A stretch of DNA of 64,000 nt from Dactylorhiza incarnata (taxonomy: Eukaryota; Streptophyta; Magnoliopsida; Asparagales; Orchidaceae). The stretch is taken from NCBI GenBank assembly GCA_033032865.1, contig JAWHQI010000024.1:1860001-1924000 (forward strand), read 5' to 3'. Shown piece after piece: positions 9,847 to 22,354 of the stretch (position 1 is the stretch's first letter; every line of letters starts with the position of its first letter). A program made the position numbers and the translations under genes. Under the pieces are notes generated by a model, which was given only the letters and a program-made list of their open reading frames with translations, searched no databases and was not told the DNA's origin.

Positions 9847-11678
9847 CATGTGTTAGCGTAATAATGTATGTTGCATCGCTTTCGTTGTGCTTGATCAGGT
9901 TCAAAATGTGATTTCTGCTTTTGCTTGCGCCGCTTAGCTGCCGCCGTCAAATTCAGCCTCATTTAAGGCAAGTAGAGGTCCCTCTCTCTTGCAAGCATTG
10001 AATTTATTTAGCCTGTCTGTTCTTTCTATTTTATGACTTCACTTTGAATACATGTTTCATCAAATAAACTTAGTTCTTGAATGCCCGAATTGACTTGTTA
10101 TTAGATTGAGGCGTCACGTGTTTGGAATATCACAAGTTGTGAATGTGAATGATGGTTACTCGAATATTCACTTAGATGAATTGTGTCTCATTTGTTGGAA
10201 GACAAGTTAGTGAACGTAAGTGGTTTTAATTGGATTTTCATTTAAATGAATTGCATCTCATTTGATGGATAAATGTAAGACTAGTAGATCTTTTTGAGCA
10301 GGAACATTAATTGTTATAATAATAAATGTTAAGATTCCTGCTAGCAACCTGGTGAATTGTGCTTGATATAAAATCTTTGACTCGTACACATGGTTACTTA
10401 GAAGATATTTGTGTCTTGGAATGACGTAATATAAAGGAATACTGGATATCCTAGAAAATGTTGTATAGTAATCTTATTACTCGTGAATACTTGAATCCAC
10501 AAGTTTCAAGACTCTATCGAGTTCTCTAAGTCATCGAATCTTGTTTCTTATGCCTGTCTGGTTCCAAGACTTGGTTAAATAACGTTCTATAACTTGATTC
10601 CTCCTGTTTCACGTTTGTAAAATATACTCTTGTATATCTGAATCAGTATCTTGGTTACATGTCTTGATACGCAAGAATCTACGAAATCCCGCACTAAGTC
10701 ATTAATAACGTAAGTTAACGTTGGAAGGTAGGGTTTAATCGATGAAACTCCTTGACTTGGGTTCCCTCTTGAATCCCTAATGGGAACAAAGGACCGGTCA
10801 TATCGAGCTTAAATTTCTGAATCGCTTAGGTCCTGCGTGTCATAAGCAAATCATGGAAGCTATGGTTTAGATGGTGCATCGTCTTGATTGCATGGTCACG
10901 GTGAGCAAGAAATACTCTTATTCTAGTAAGCCTTACACTTGAACTTGAGTGTGAACCATGTGCACCCACTGTAAACACCTACGCATTTCAATGATTACAG
11001 CTTATGTCATTGCAAGAATGTTTATGCTATACTTTAGATTAATCTGATAATTCTAGATATTTCAACTTGTCTCACTTGCTTGCCTGTCTTATTAGCTCTG
11101 CTTCATGAAAAGCGGTAAACAAATATTCTGTTTCTCCTGCTCGTATTTTATTTTCCTTTGCTCTTGTGTATTTCAATGTTCTGAGGCTTTTCCTTCGTGT
11201 TTTGGAATTTTCCTTAGCGTTCGTGCCTGCGCCGCCTGCTTCCTGAGCCGATCTGTGTCAAGCTTCAGGTTTTGTGCTTGTGTTTCAGTTCTTTTACTGT
11301 CGGATAGTTCTGTTATGTAATAATTACGATCAGCCATTTTCTCCTGTTTTATGGACAACTGCTAGGCTAAATATTATATGTACTAGAATTTGTCATGTTT
11401 TGCATGCTCATTCATCTGCGATGATCACTGCATAAATTTCTGTTCCAGAAACTTGTATCATGAGTTTTTACTAAAATGCATGTGCAAATGTTTCAAGTTA
11501 TCATATTTTAAAGCTTCCGCAATAAATCAACCGATTTTAATCAAAAGTAACTATTTTAAAATTATTTGTAGTATTTCTGTTTCCGCCTTAGCAGGCATGG
11601 ATTCCTTTTCGCCCATGCATGTGGCATCACGACCCGCCCCGAAGCGCACTCTGACTTTTGTCGAGATGGGTCGTGATA

Positions 11679-12810
11679 GTTGGTATCAGTGCCAGGTTTG
11701 TTTCTAAAGATAAAGTATTTTACAATTATCAAATATTTTGAATCTTATTTTATAAATATTTATGCATGTATCATTTCTTCATGCACCTTGTCATTATGTG
11801 TTATTCGCGGCTAAAACACGCACACACTCACTCATAAACATGAGTAGTATGCACACGAATGTTAAGGAGTATGAGCAAACTTAACATTTTTGTGCATATA
11901 AATTTCCACTAAGGATATTCACCGCTTGCGAATATTAAATTGTATGGGCGGTTTAATATTTTCAAGTGCGTTGGCATTAGAATCATAATATGCATGACAT
12001 GTTAAGTGATATGGGCGCTTAACGTGGCATGTGTATCAATTCATTGCATTCATATCATAAATCATTGCACAAATGTGAAGCCAAGAACAACAATAATGAT
12101 TGCACATGCATGAATTTACCATTTGTTTGACATCGCACTTGATTTCAATTTTGCACTTGCATGATCATTACCAAGAGTTGTCCAATGAAAATGCTGTAAT
12201 TATTACATGATTTATGTATCTGGCAGTATGCAATGTGTTAGTATCTATAGTTTCAAATCTCTGATATTCGTAATCAATCTTCCTGTTCTGCTTATTTATC
12301 GATCTCATCTGATTCTCCAGTATCCCCTTCTAGATAGCTCTTAAGCGTCAACATCGCAAGTAAATTACCCCCTTCGTGCAAAGATTTTTTCGCTCCCGAA
12401 TTCTTGAGTCTTATCTCTCAATTACGAGCTAAGTGAAACAATTCTTGTGTTCCCTGAATCCAATCCTTTGTATCTGGCCAAACCTGCTAAGATCGTAGAG
12501 TATCAAGTACGCAAGCTTCTAAAGAAAAATCATTCTTATGATAACTGTGTTTTGACTGCATGAAAAGTCTGAATAATTCTCCTGAGAACTTAAATCTGAT
12601 ATGCGTAGCAAGTAATCGTAAATTTTCTCTTGATCTGGGTAAGTCTCCGCGCTTGTTTTCCTTTACGTTTCGGCATATTCATAGTTAGCTTCCATGTCTT
12701 GACTTGCAAATCTTGTTTGAATTAAATGACATCTGAATCTTCGTCATAAGAGCCCCCATTCAGAAAATTCTCAGAAAGTTTCAGGACGAAACTTCTTAAG
12801 TAGGGGAGAA
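11679..12810 (+). other. Internal domain of the Tekay-like element, no genes
   Basis: Starts with a two-base spacer and PBS TGGTATCAGTGCC (11681-11693, initiator tRNA-Met type) and ends in the polypurine tract. Nothing resembling gag or pol is seen in any frame. Around 11870-12010 short GGGCGGTTTAATATT/GGGCGCTTAACG-like phrases recur. Confidence 0.75.
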
Positions 12811-14907
12811 TGTAACAACCCACATTTTAAACAAAAAAGGGTATAATTAGTGATTTCAAATTTTTGCCCTCCTATAATTGTCTAACCGTGGTTTGTTCAT
12901 GATTTTCGGTGCCGCTCCTCGATTTAATTGGCGGGATCACGCAAAGCCCTCTCCGATTTAGGGTTTTTCGTCACCCGAGCGCCGCTAAGTCCCCGATCCT
13001 TCGTGGTATCTCTTCTCCCCTCACTTTCGAGGGAGGTAATTCCTAAACCCTCATTATTTAAATTCCGCGTCGTAGAATGCATGTGTTAGCGTAATAATTT
13101 ATGCTGCATCGCTTTCATTGTGCTTGATCAGGTTCAAAATGTGATTTCTGCTTTTGCTTGCGCCGCTTAGCTGTCACCGTCAAATTCAGCCTCATTTAAG
13201 GCAAGTAGAGATCACTCTCTCTTGCAAGCATTGAATTTATTTAGCCTGTCTGTTCTTTCTATTTTATGACTTCGCTTTGAATACATGTTTCATTAAATAA
13301 ACTTAGTTCTTGAATGCCCGAATTGACTTGTTATTAGATTGAGGCGTCACGTGTTTGGAATGTCACAAGTTGTGAATGATGGTTACTCGAATATTCACTT
13401 AGATGAATTATGTCTCATTTGTTGGAAGACAAGTTAGTGAACGAAAGTGGTTTTAATTGGATTTTCATTTAAATGAATTGCATCTCATTTGATGGATAAA
13501 TGTAAGACTAGTAGATCTTTTCGAGCAGGAACATTAATTGTTATAATAATAAATGTTATGATTCCTGCTAGCAACCAGGTGAATTGTGCTTAATATAAAA
13601 TCTTCGACTCGTACACATGGTTACTTAGAAGATATTTATGTCTTGGAATGACGTAATCTAAAGGAATACTGGATATCCTAGAAAATGTTGTATAGTAATC
13701 TTATTACTCGTGAATACTTGAATCCGCAAGTTTCAAAACTCTCTATCGAGTTCTCTGAGTCATCGAATCTTGTTTCTTATGCCTGTCTGGTTCCAAGACT
13801 TGGTTAAATAACGTTCTATAACTTGATTCCTTCTGTTTCACGTATGTAAAATATACTCTTGTATATCTGAATCAGTATCTTGGTTACATGTCTTGATACA
13901 CTAGAATCCATGAAATCCTGCACTAAGTCATTAATAACGCAAGTTAACGTTGGAAGGTAGGGTTTAATCGATGAAACTCCTTGACTTGGGTTTCCTTTTG
14001 AATCCCTAATGGGAACAAAGTACCTGTCATATCGAGCTTAAATTTCTGAATCACTTAGGTCCTGCGTGTCATAAGCAAATCTTGGAAGCTAGGGTTTAGA
14101 TGGTGCATCGTCTTGATTGCGTGGTCACGGTAAGCAAGAAATACTCTTATTTTAGTAAGCCTTACACTTGAACTTGAGTGTGAACCATGTGCACACACTG
14201 TAAACACATACGTATTTCAACGATTACAGCTTATGTCATTGCAAGAATGTTTATGCTATACTTCAGAGTAATATGATAATTTTAGATATTTCTGCTTATC
14301 TCACTTGCTTGCCTATCTTGTTAGCTCTGCTTCATGAAAAGCGGTACACAAATATTCTATTTCTCCTGCTCGTATTTTATTTTGCTTTGCTCTTGTGTAT
14401 TTCAATGTTCTGAGGCTTTTCCTTCTTGTTTTGGAATTTGCCTTAGCGTTCGTGCCTGCGCCGCCTGCTTCCTGAGCCGATCTGCGTCAAGCTTCAGTTT
14501 TTGTGCTTGTGTTTCACTTCTTTTACTGTCGGATAGTTCTGTTATGTAATAATTACGATCAGCCATTTTAACATGTTTCATGAACAACTGCTAGGCTAAA
14601 TATTATATGTACTAGAATTTGTCATGTTTTGTATGCTCATTCATATGCGATGATCATTGCATAAATTTCTGTTCCAGAAACTTGTATCATGAGCTTTTGC
14701 TAAAATGCATGTGCACCTGTTTCAAGTTATCATATTTTAAAGCTTCCGCAATAAATCAACCTGTTTTAATCAAAAGTAACTATTTTAAAATTATTTGTAG
14801 TATTTCTGTTTCCGCCTTAGCAGGCATGGATTCCTTTTCGACCATGCCTGTGGCATCACGACCCGCCCCGAAGTGCACTCTGACTTTTGTCGAGATGGGT
14901 CGTGACA
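12811..14907 (+). repeat. 3' LTR of the Tekay-like element (uninterrupted)
   Basis: 2097 bp, TGTAACAACCC...CGTGACA, followed by the GGAAG duplication. At about 13075-13090 it keeps the empty site of the copia insertion (TAGAATGCATGTGTTAGCG). Confidence 0.9.
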
Positions 14908-15396
14908 GGAAGCTTCTTGAAGCAGACTTTGTGTTAGAGATTCAGTATCTAGGCTGGGTCTCGAATGTTGTAATGGTGAAGAAGGTTGGGGGGAGCTGGA
15001 GAATGTGTGTAGATTTTTCACTTTTGAATAAAGCTTGCCAAAATAATTATTATCCCCTCCCTGGAATCGACGTGCTGGTTGATTCAGCTGTCAGTTATTC
15101 TGTGATGAGCTTCCTTGATGCCTTTTTAGGATACCATCAGATCCGGATGCATTCTCCCGATTGCCGCGATGTCTCCTTCATCATTGGCGAGGGATGCTAT
15201 AGCTACAAGATGATGCCCTTCTGGTTGAAGAACGCATGATCTACTTACCAACGAATGATGGATAAAGTCATCAAAGAGTAAAAGGGGAGGAACCTGGAGG
15301 TGTATGTGGATGATCTCTTGATCAAGAGCAAGATCGCCCAAGAGTATGTCATCGATCTGGTGGAGACCTTTGCAATGCTTCGAAGAAGGTTCAAGA
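14908..15396 (+). pseudogene. Tat-A gypsy reverse transcriptase, central part
   Basis: Continues the RT cut at 5204: LLEADFVLEIQYLGWVSNVVMVKK, VDFSLLNKA, YPLPGIDVLVD, MSFLDAFLGYHQIRM, then after a stop codon QRMMDKV and the catalytic VYVDDLLIKS (about 15299-15328). It breaks off at 15396 where an L-family LTR begins (TGTAAGATCC). Premature stops (after WLKNA and within KE-KGRNLE) make it dead. Confidence 0.85.
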
Positions 15397-16870
15397 TGTA
15401 AGATCCCCCTCCTCCTTACCAGAGAGTTCCCTGATCTTATGCCCAGAACCTCTGTCTTACGGTGACTCTAACTCACGGGTTAGTTGTCACCGCTCAACGT
15501 CGATCCTGCTGTCTAGTTCGATCACATCACAGGCCAAATTGCGAAGAAAGTAATGTTTACGAAAAATGATAAGTCCATAACCACAAGCACATATATATAA
15601 ATATGATGCAAATAGTCCACAATGAGTACAAATATAAAAGAGTGCAATAGTTTATGCCCGATACATATCCAAAAAGGGAAATAGAAAGACACTCTCTCAC
15701 ACTACACTATGTGGAAGCTAATCAAAATCTCTCAGTAACCTGTCGTCGGGTGGTAATAGTAATGAGCGGTATCTGCTCCTCAGGTTCTGCCATCACGTCC
15801 TGCCTGTCGTACTACTGCTCTCGCTCCTCGATCTCCTGGTGTTACGACGATATCCGACCGTTAGTCAAAAGACTAAGCCATTTTGTCTTCGCCTCCCCCC
15901 ACAACTCCTAGGTATCGAGCGGGAGGACAAAGCGGAGGACATCAAGGGTAAACTAAGAGCAGGTGACACGAATTATACTAGCAGCATTTATGAACAAGTG
16001 AGCAGTATGCACAACAGTAAGAGGTAATAAGTAAGCAGTAAATAAGTAAGTGCGACGCAAGTAAAGGTAATAAGTAAGCTACTACGTTATCCTCAAGAGT
16101 ACCTTAACTTATATGAATGCCCATACAAACTTATAAGTTAAGGTTTCCGGAATTATAACTTATCAAATAAAGGAGCTCATACTAATTTATATGATAAGAG
16201 TCTGCCAGTACATATGCCTATAGTATGTATGTATGTTATGATGCGTTATGCTATGTTTATAAAGTGCAACTCACCCACACGACTCTGCGCACACAAACCT
16301 TTTGTTCCCACTTTTCAGAGATAGCAAGCCTCTCAGGTATTTCCATCGTGGCTATGGAAACAGTGGATCGGGCACTCCACTCCTAGGTGGGTATACACAC
16401 TACCAGACCTAGGCCTTACGTACGCTGCTATACACGTCCTATGTGCACTTCCGTGAGCTCTTGCGTACTCTTGCTGGCAACCCGCCAGTCTTTTATGGTC
16501 GGGTGTGGGTTATTAGGGATTGTCTTCCAGATCACAATAAATTAACCTACTGGCCCTCCAACTCACCACACCTCAATGTACTGCCATCGGTGTGACAACT
16601 GGACCATTACCAAAGACCCACCACTAGTTTATGCACATGCAAGGCTTATCTCATATCCAGTCCGTTTTACGGATTGGAGTTAGTCCCATATACAAACACT
16701 AGAAAATACTCAACCTAGCACTCTTTTCCCCCAGTGCCTCACAAGGCCCCAATGGAACCCTCCCCGGTTAAGGACAAGACATGACTTAGAGGTTAGGTTA
16801 TCTAATGTCTACAACCCTACGCCCCTACTATGGTGAGATATGTAATCATGGGATAATAATCATTGGAAAC
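15397..16870 (-). repeat. L-family LTR fragment
   Basis: Begins TGTAAGATCCCCCTCC and shares landmarks with 61140-64000 and, in reverse, with 45991-50911: a TCTTATGCCCAG phrase near the end, the double hairpin (16101-16198), and a stretch near 16530-16600 (GTACTGCCATCGGTGTGAC) that matches about 49960-49985. Only about 1.5 kb of the roughly 4.9 kb unit is present; the boundary near 16870 is approximate. Short open frames at 15654-16027 are not credible genes. Confidence 0.65.
16101..16198 (-). other. Conserved double hairpin of L-family LTRs
   Basis: Stem 1: 16101-16113 with 16132-16144 (13 bp, ACCTTAACTTATA). Stem 2: 16159-16170 with 16187-16198 (12 bp, one mismatch). The loop of the first contains GCCCATAC and that of the second a variant, GCTCATAC. 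The same pair occurs at 50361-50451, 61844-61942 and 63714-63812. Confidence 0.75.
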
Positions 16871-19333
16871 ATTAAGAATTTGAATCTAATAATAAGTTCA
16901 TAGCCTATGGGTTTATATTTTTATTTGAATTTTTGAAAAAAAAAACTCACATTGCTATTTTGAAATCCATTAATGAATCAGAGTTTTTACCATAAAAATG
17001 ATATTCATGTTAGAACAACCAATATAAATTCTAGCAAGCAAGTCTACCACTTGTTGAAAAAGGAATTTTGAGATTTAAAACTTTGATATAAGCATGAAAG
17101 CGCAAGGTAAAAAAATATATGGTGATGATGTGGAAGACTTATAAAAATACAAGAAACATCTTTTTGTAATCATGTCTATTCATAAGAAGATATATGAGTT
17201 AAATTCCAAAAAGGAAGATGTTTTTGTAAATCAATTTGCATTTAAAATCTTTAAGTTTGACAATAAAGTAACCAAACATGAAATAATGTTATCTAAAAAA
17301 GATTACTACAATGTTATTTTAATTCACAAATTCAAAACAAACAAAATATTGTAGAGAACATGCTAGGTTATCTAGTGCATTTATATATAAAGAGTAGTAT
17401 AGAATTTAGCATTAGGATCCAATACTCATGAAAATAAGTGTTATGGAAGATAATGATGTGCACATAAGTGTATTTTGAATAGAGTAAACACATGATTTAA
17501 TCAAAAATACAAGACATATGTAGAGTAAAGTGCACAATAAAACACAAATAATTTTACTTCCGCACACTTCAATGCACATAGAAAAAATGTACAACTACTA
17601 AGATGCTTTGCACACACAATGCTCATTAAGACTTATCAGGGTGCAAAGTAGTGCTTGGGGGATCACACACTTTATTTTTCAATATTTTTTTTTGTGATCC
17701 GGTGTACTTAAGAATAAGTGATGTAAAAATGAAGATTTGCACAAGACACTTTACTATTCTTTCCAAGGTGCTCAACCTCACAATGCTTATTAAGACTTAT
17801 CAGGAGGTTCAAGTAGTGCTTGGTGAAGTTATCTTTGTCAATTTATTTCGTGATTATTTTTGTACAAAGTTCTCCGAATACACTTGTTTTGCAAACCAAT
17901 GTAATTTTGAAAGCACAACCACTTTTCTTAATTTTTAAGAGTGCAAATAAATGTAGTGTAGGTAAGATACTTGCGCAAATTTAATTGGTTGTACAATTAC
18001 AATACACAAGCAAGCATTCTTAGATTAAAAGCACATGTAGACTTTGCCAAAATAAGTAAGTGAATAAATATCTTTATCAATCATAAAATATTTACTCATA
18101 CTTAGAGGCATGCTAAGCTTGGTTCTACACAACCTTTTCATTAAAATTGGTGGACATATGAGTAGATATATCAAAGCATGATAAAAACAATGTTCAAAGT
18201 AGTTTGAAAAGATGAATTATAACATTGTAGAAGGTCTAAATGATGGATTAAATCATGCTTGATTTTCACAATAAAGTCCATACTGTATTTTTGATATTTT
18301 GAAAAATAAATTTGATTTAAAGTTTGAACTCTTAAAATTGATCTTGGACTTCCCGAGATCTACCCTGTGGGGGTTCGCACCGGTACTAGTAGATGTGATG
18401 GGGTGACATCCCAAATCTCCCTTTCGCAAGATACATGTAAATAGAAAAGTTAGGTTCAAAAAATAATTTTTGATGTTTTATATTTTTGTATTTGATTTTT
18501 GCATATAGAAATAGAAATCAAACAAATAACCAAAGAAAGAAAGTAAGAAAAATATATAATTTGGCTTTTGTAATTTTGTATTTTAATTTTTCAAAAATCA
18601 ATTCTAGGCATAAATGCAAAAGTGAGTAGTACATATAAAATAATTTATTTTTAGTGATTTTTCAAAATTTTAAAATTACAAAAAATCAGACACTCGAGCT
18701 AGCGCCGATGCTAGCGCTAGCGTGGCAAACAGTACACTATTTTTCAAGATTTTGAAAATTCTGATTATTGATCTTGATTAAGTGTCCCAAGAGTAGTTTC
18801 ATGTAGAAATTTCAGAATTTTTGGAGATGTCTAGATAGTGCAAATTGCATGAAACATTAGCGATTTACCAAATAAACATTGCATGAGATATATTTTATTA
18901 TACCTTCATTTTGACATTTCTAAAGGCTTGTGTTTATCAAAATAGTATAACTTGAAAAAGATATATAGGAAATGAAGACACAAGACATCATGTTCGAATA
19001 ATCCAAATAAGCATGATTTAAATGATTTTAATGTGAAATGATGTTCATGCATAAAAATAGGTTTAAGAATGATTTATGAACTATGGTCATCCCTCAAAAT
19101 GTTTGAAAGAGAAAAAGTGAAGTTCATGATTTTATTAATTTAAATAAATATCTTATAACAAATTTAGAGTTTGATTTATATGGATAATATAAGATATTTA
19201 TAGGCAGTAAATATAAGAAAGATAAATAGGTCATTAAAATAAAATATGATTTTGAATTTTGATCAATTTCCAATAATATATAAGATGACCATAACATGAT
19301 AGCTTAAAAAAATAAGAAAACAAAAAGAAAAAA
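16871..19333 (-). other. AT-rich non-coding part of a minus-strand copia element
   Basis: No credible gene. The segment near 17600-17830 matches 885-1000 in reverse orientation, identifying the 3' non-coding region of a SIRE-like element. A GC-rich palindromic patch at 18690-18725 (GCTAGCGC repeats) resembles the array in the LTR at 20939-22206 and may be a scrap of a 3' LTR. Integrase and RT are absent. Confidence 0.5.
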
Positions 19334-19802
19334 TTAAAGCATATCATGAAGTAGAAATTTGTATGTTTTATTTTGAAAATATTCTACTTCATGCATTTGG
19401 TGATACCTAATGAATAAGAGATTTAGGTATCCAAAGGGGACCAAGTGTGGTGGTTCCTTTGAGTACCCAAATATAACGCGTAGGTTTGTGGGTAGATAGT
19501 GATGAATGGGTCCTATCATGTGAAGTTAATGTTTCATTTTTAATTTTGGGTCTCCATTCAAACATTGGTTTAATGTTATTCTTATGCATCAAATTTCCAT
19601 TGTGATAATCTATATATTGAAGATTATGATTGTAATGATTATTGAAGGTATTGTTCATAGGAAATTTGTGTAATTTTAATTTGAAGTTGAGAGAAACATG
19701 ATTTTGTAAATAATGGTGATTTCGACTTAGATTTACAAATACTTTGTGTTTCTTACTCACATTATTTGGCTTAGTTAAGATATTCATATTCATATTCAAC
19801 AT
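19334..19802 (-). pseudogene. Degenerate gag-pol junction of the minus-strand copia element
   Basis: Broken frames contain THKPTRYIWVLKGTT and GPLWIPKSL, reminiscent of the GP-x-x-x-WVPK motif near the gag-pol boundary of SIRE-type elements. It lies directly downstream of gag on the same strand. Too decayed for certainty. Confidence 0.4.
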
Positions 19803-19867
19803 GCTTTTAGATATATATCTTGATATTGTGAATTTTTATTTATAATTTTCATAAGCAAGTTGATTTT

Positions 19868-20890
19868 TTATTTTAATTCATCATTATTCTTGATCTTTAG
19901 ATTATGTCTAGCTTTATTATAAGCTATTGTGCTATTTTTAAGAGTGGAAACAATAGAGTCAATATGATTTTGATAGTCATTTCTAAATTCCTCAAATGTT
20001 TCATCCATCTCCTTGATTTCAATTTTATAATTTTGGCACGTAGCACAATAACTTTTCAAAGATGAATTTTCTAAAGATAATTTTTCATTATGTTCTTTTA
20101 CAAAAATAAGTTCTTTTTCAAGTTCCTTGAATTTTTCTTTAATATCATTACAATCAAAATAAGGTTTTGTATTTTCAATTGAAGAGAAGTGGGTAAAACT
20201 AGATAAATCAGAATTTGATTCTACTTTAACTTTTGCTTTTAAATCTTTATTTTCTAAGCGCAATTTACAATTTGCATTTTTTAATTTCTTAATTTTGCGC
20301 TTTGTAATTTGTAGCAATTGTAAAGTAGAAATAGAATTGCAAACAATAAGAGAATTTGATTTCCTTACAGTGCTTTTGGATGCGGTGAGATTTGAGCATA
20401 GAGTTTCTTCGTTATCTTTATCTTTTTGACACACCTCTTCCAAAGATAAGATTTCTTCTTTTCCACTTGATGTGCACACCATTGATCCATCATAAGCGGA
20501 GCTTTTTTGACCATTTGTGCAAGCTTGTATGTTCTCCACTTCTTATGTTTTTTCCATACCTGTGAGAGGAAAATCATACATTTCTTCAAGAAATTTTCAT
20601 ACTTTATATGCACTAGAAAAACAATATATTAATTTAAAAATTTCTTGAGATAAAGCACAAAAGAAACTATTCAAAGCCTTTGCATTTAAGTGACGTTCCT
20701 TTTTATTTGTTTCATCCGCTGGTCTTACTATTGCTATATTCCATGCTTCGATATCTAAATTTTTAATAAACTTTTTCATTAAAAATGTCCACCCTTTATA
20801 ATTTCTTCCTTCAAATAAAGGTGGTGCTAGTGATTTTCCTTCTTCATAAAAAATTCCCCCACTAATAGAAACGAGATCATGAGACGCCAT
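19868..20890 (-). pseudogene. Copia (SIRE-like) gag, broken
   Basis: ATG at 20890 opens MASHDLVSISGG...SLAPPLFEGRNYKGW...FLMKKFIKNLDIEAWNI, the usual N-terminus of SIRE-type gag, with NAKALNSFFCALSQEIF following. The frame stops at 20597-20599. A second open part (about 20539-19868) is a long Lys/Glu/Leu/Asn coiled coil. A short stretch near 20613-20540 reads in another frame. There is no zinc knuckle. The PBS and 5' LTR are just upstream on the minus strand, so the order LTR-PBS-gag is canonical. Confidence 0.75.
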
Positions 20891-20926
20891 TATTCCCGGT
20901 TGTTAAGCCGATTTGAAATAACTTGA

Positions 20927-20936
20927 TCTGATACCA
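20927..20936 (-). other. Primer binding site, initiator tRNA-Met
   Basis: On the minus strand TGGTATCAGA, two bases after the LTR end at 20939; complements the 3' end of initiator tRNA-Met. Confidence 0.8.
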
Positions 20937-20938
20937 CT

Positions 20939-22206
20939 TGTTGGATCGGTAGACGCCCTTGGAGGGGGGTGGGGGGGGGGGGGGGGGGGTGGGGGGTGGG
21001 GGGTGAATAAGGGTTTTAAAAACTTATATTATATTTTGATATACTTGAAAAACTAAGAGATTAAAATAGAGATTTAGAATGAAGATCTAAATTGATTTAT
21101 AATGAAAGAGAAAATAATTATCAATTTAGAGAAATGAAAAACAAATCAATTTTATTACCCAAAGGGAGAAATGATTACTATTAATAAAATTGATTACAAA
21201 ACTAGATTTCTATGACGCTAGAAATCGAAGGCGAATAATAAAATCCTTTTTGTTTTCTATCCTGACTCGTATCCCCATGAACCGGTGGCTTTAGCCTATC
21301 CTTCCCTGGATACGGCCTCGAGCCGCTCTAGCCAATCCTTCCCGGGATACGGCCTCGAGCCGCTCTAGCCAATTCTTCCCCAGATATGGACTCGAGCACC
21401 CCCTAGATCTACACCCTAGACCTAGTCGCCAACACGAGGCAAATTTCTGCCCTAAGTCCTACCCAGACCTGCTCGCCAACACGAGGCAAATTCACTAAAC
21501 GATTACAAGAAAAGATGTGAAATAAATAACAACAATATAAAAACTCCATATATGAATCTCTTGTAGAAGTAGACGAAGGCCCGCAAAGTATGATCGTAGT
21601 CGATGCGCTCTTTCACATAATTATGAAGCGTGTTGAAATCTTCTCCAATGATATCCTTAAGCCTTCTTGGATTTGTTGGAGTCTCTCTCCGAATCTTCCT
21701 CTATAAGCTGTGGCACGAAGCTCTAGAATTTAGGAACATAAGAGGATGAAGAAGACGGATCCAAGGGGTCCTTTTTATAGCCTTGGAGATAGCACTTGCG
21801 CTATCGCTACCGCCGATGCTATCCTGGTTTAGGAAATATTCTCCGCGTGAGAATCCTTCATTTTAAGCAAGTCAGCCGCCTTCCTCTATTGCTTTGCGCT
21901 ACCGCCCGCGCTACCCGATACCGCATGCGCTAGGTGCTATCACATGCGTTTGATGTTATCGCCTGGCGCTAGCACTTTCTATAATTGCTTCCCAAAATTG
22001 CTCTAATCAGAGCTAGCGCCGGCGCTAGCGCTAGCGCCAGCTCTAGTGGGCATGTTAGAATTTTGGCTTCAAATTTGGGCGCAACCTTCTTATGTTATCC
22101 TTTAGTCATGTGGACTTGTTTTCCTGCACACTTAAACACACAAGATCAAATACACATAGGATTTGTTATTCTTAAACCTAGGAGATGCAGAAGACCCTGT
22201 TCCAAA
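20939..22206 (-). repeat. 5' LTR of the minus-strand copia element
   Basis: The plus strand starts TGTTGGATCGG (the LTR end CCGATCCAACA on the minus strand). The opposite end, near 22206, is inferred from a match to the start of the LTR at 1711 (minus: GGTTTAAGAATAACAAA). About 1.27 kb. It holds a G-run of about 35 bases (20966-21003; a C-run on the coding strand), a TATA box (21771-21779) and a GCTAGCGC palindrome array (about 21780-22045). Confidence 0.7.
21771..21779 (-). promoter_or_regulatory. LTR TATA box
   Basis: TATAAAAAG on the minus strand; the palindrome array lies immediately upstream (higher coordinates). Confidence 0.6.
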
Positions 22207-22354
22207 AATACTTTGTTTTTTTCAGGAACTCTGTTGATGAGGCCGAAGAGAAGAGATATATGTACAATGTATGATATTTCCTCAAAATTCTGAAGAACAA
22301 AAGTTCAACCTAGATGGGGTTTCACAAAAGCAGGTCGGTCGAACCAGAGATTTT

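Larger units (their letters stand above)
5205..11678 (+). repeat. 5' LTR of the Tekay-like element, split by a copia insertion
   Basis: 5205-5477 and 9852-11678 together match the 3' LTR 12811-14907; the copia element 5478-9846 plus one CATGT copy is the only large difference. Ends TGTAACA...CGTGATA, where the 3' LTR has CGTGACA. Short open frames inside (for example 11105-11320, matching 14334-14549) are shared by both LTRs and are not treated as genes. Confidence 0.85.
5205..14907 (+). mobile_element. Non-autonomous Ty3/gypsy (chromovirus Tekay-like) retrotransposon
   Basis: Two LTRs of about 2.1 kb (5205-11678, interrupted; 12811-14907) begin TGTAACAACCC and are flanked by a perfect 5-bp duplication GGAAG (5200-5204; 14908-14912). 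A primer binding site TGGTATCAGTGCC (11681) and a polypurine tract (GTAGGGGAGAA, 12800-12810) complete the structure. The internal region is only about 1.13 kb and encodes nothing recognisable, so the element depends on enzymes from another copy (a LARD-type derivative). The LTR/PPT style (GGACGAAACTTC...AGGGGAGAATGTAACA) resembles Tekay/Del chromoviruses. It inserted into the RT of Tat-A. Confidence 0.85.

Noticed and set aside
14334..15021. Cys-rich open frames near 11105-11707 and 14334-15021
   Set aside because: Present in both LTRs of the Tekay-like element; the longer one merely runs into the Tat-A RT.
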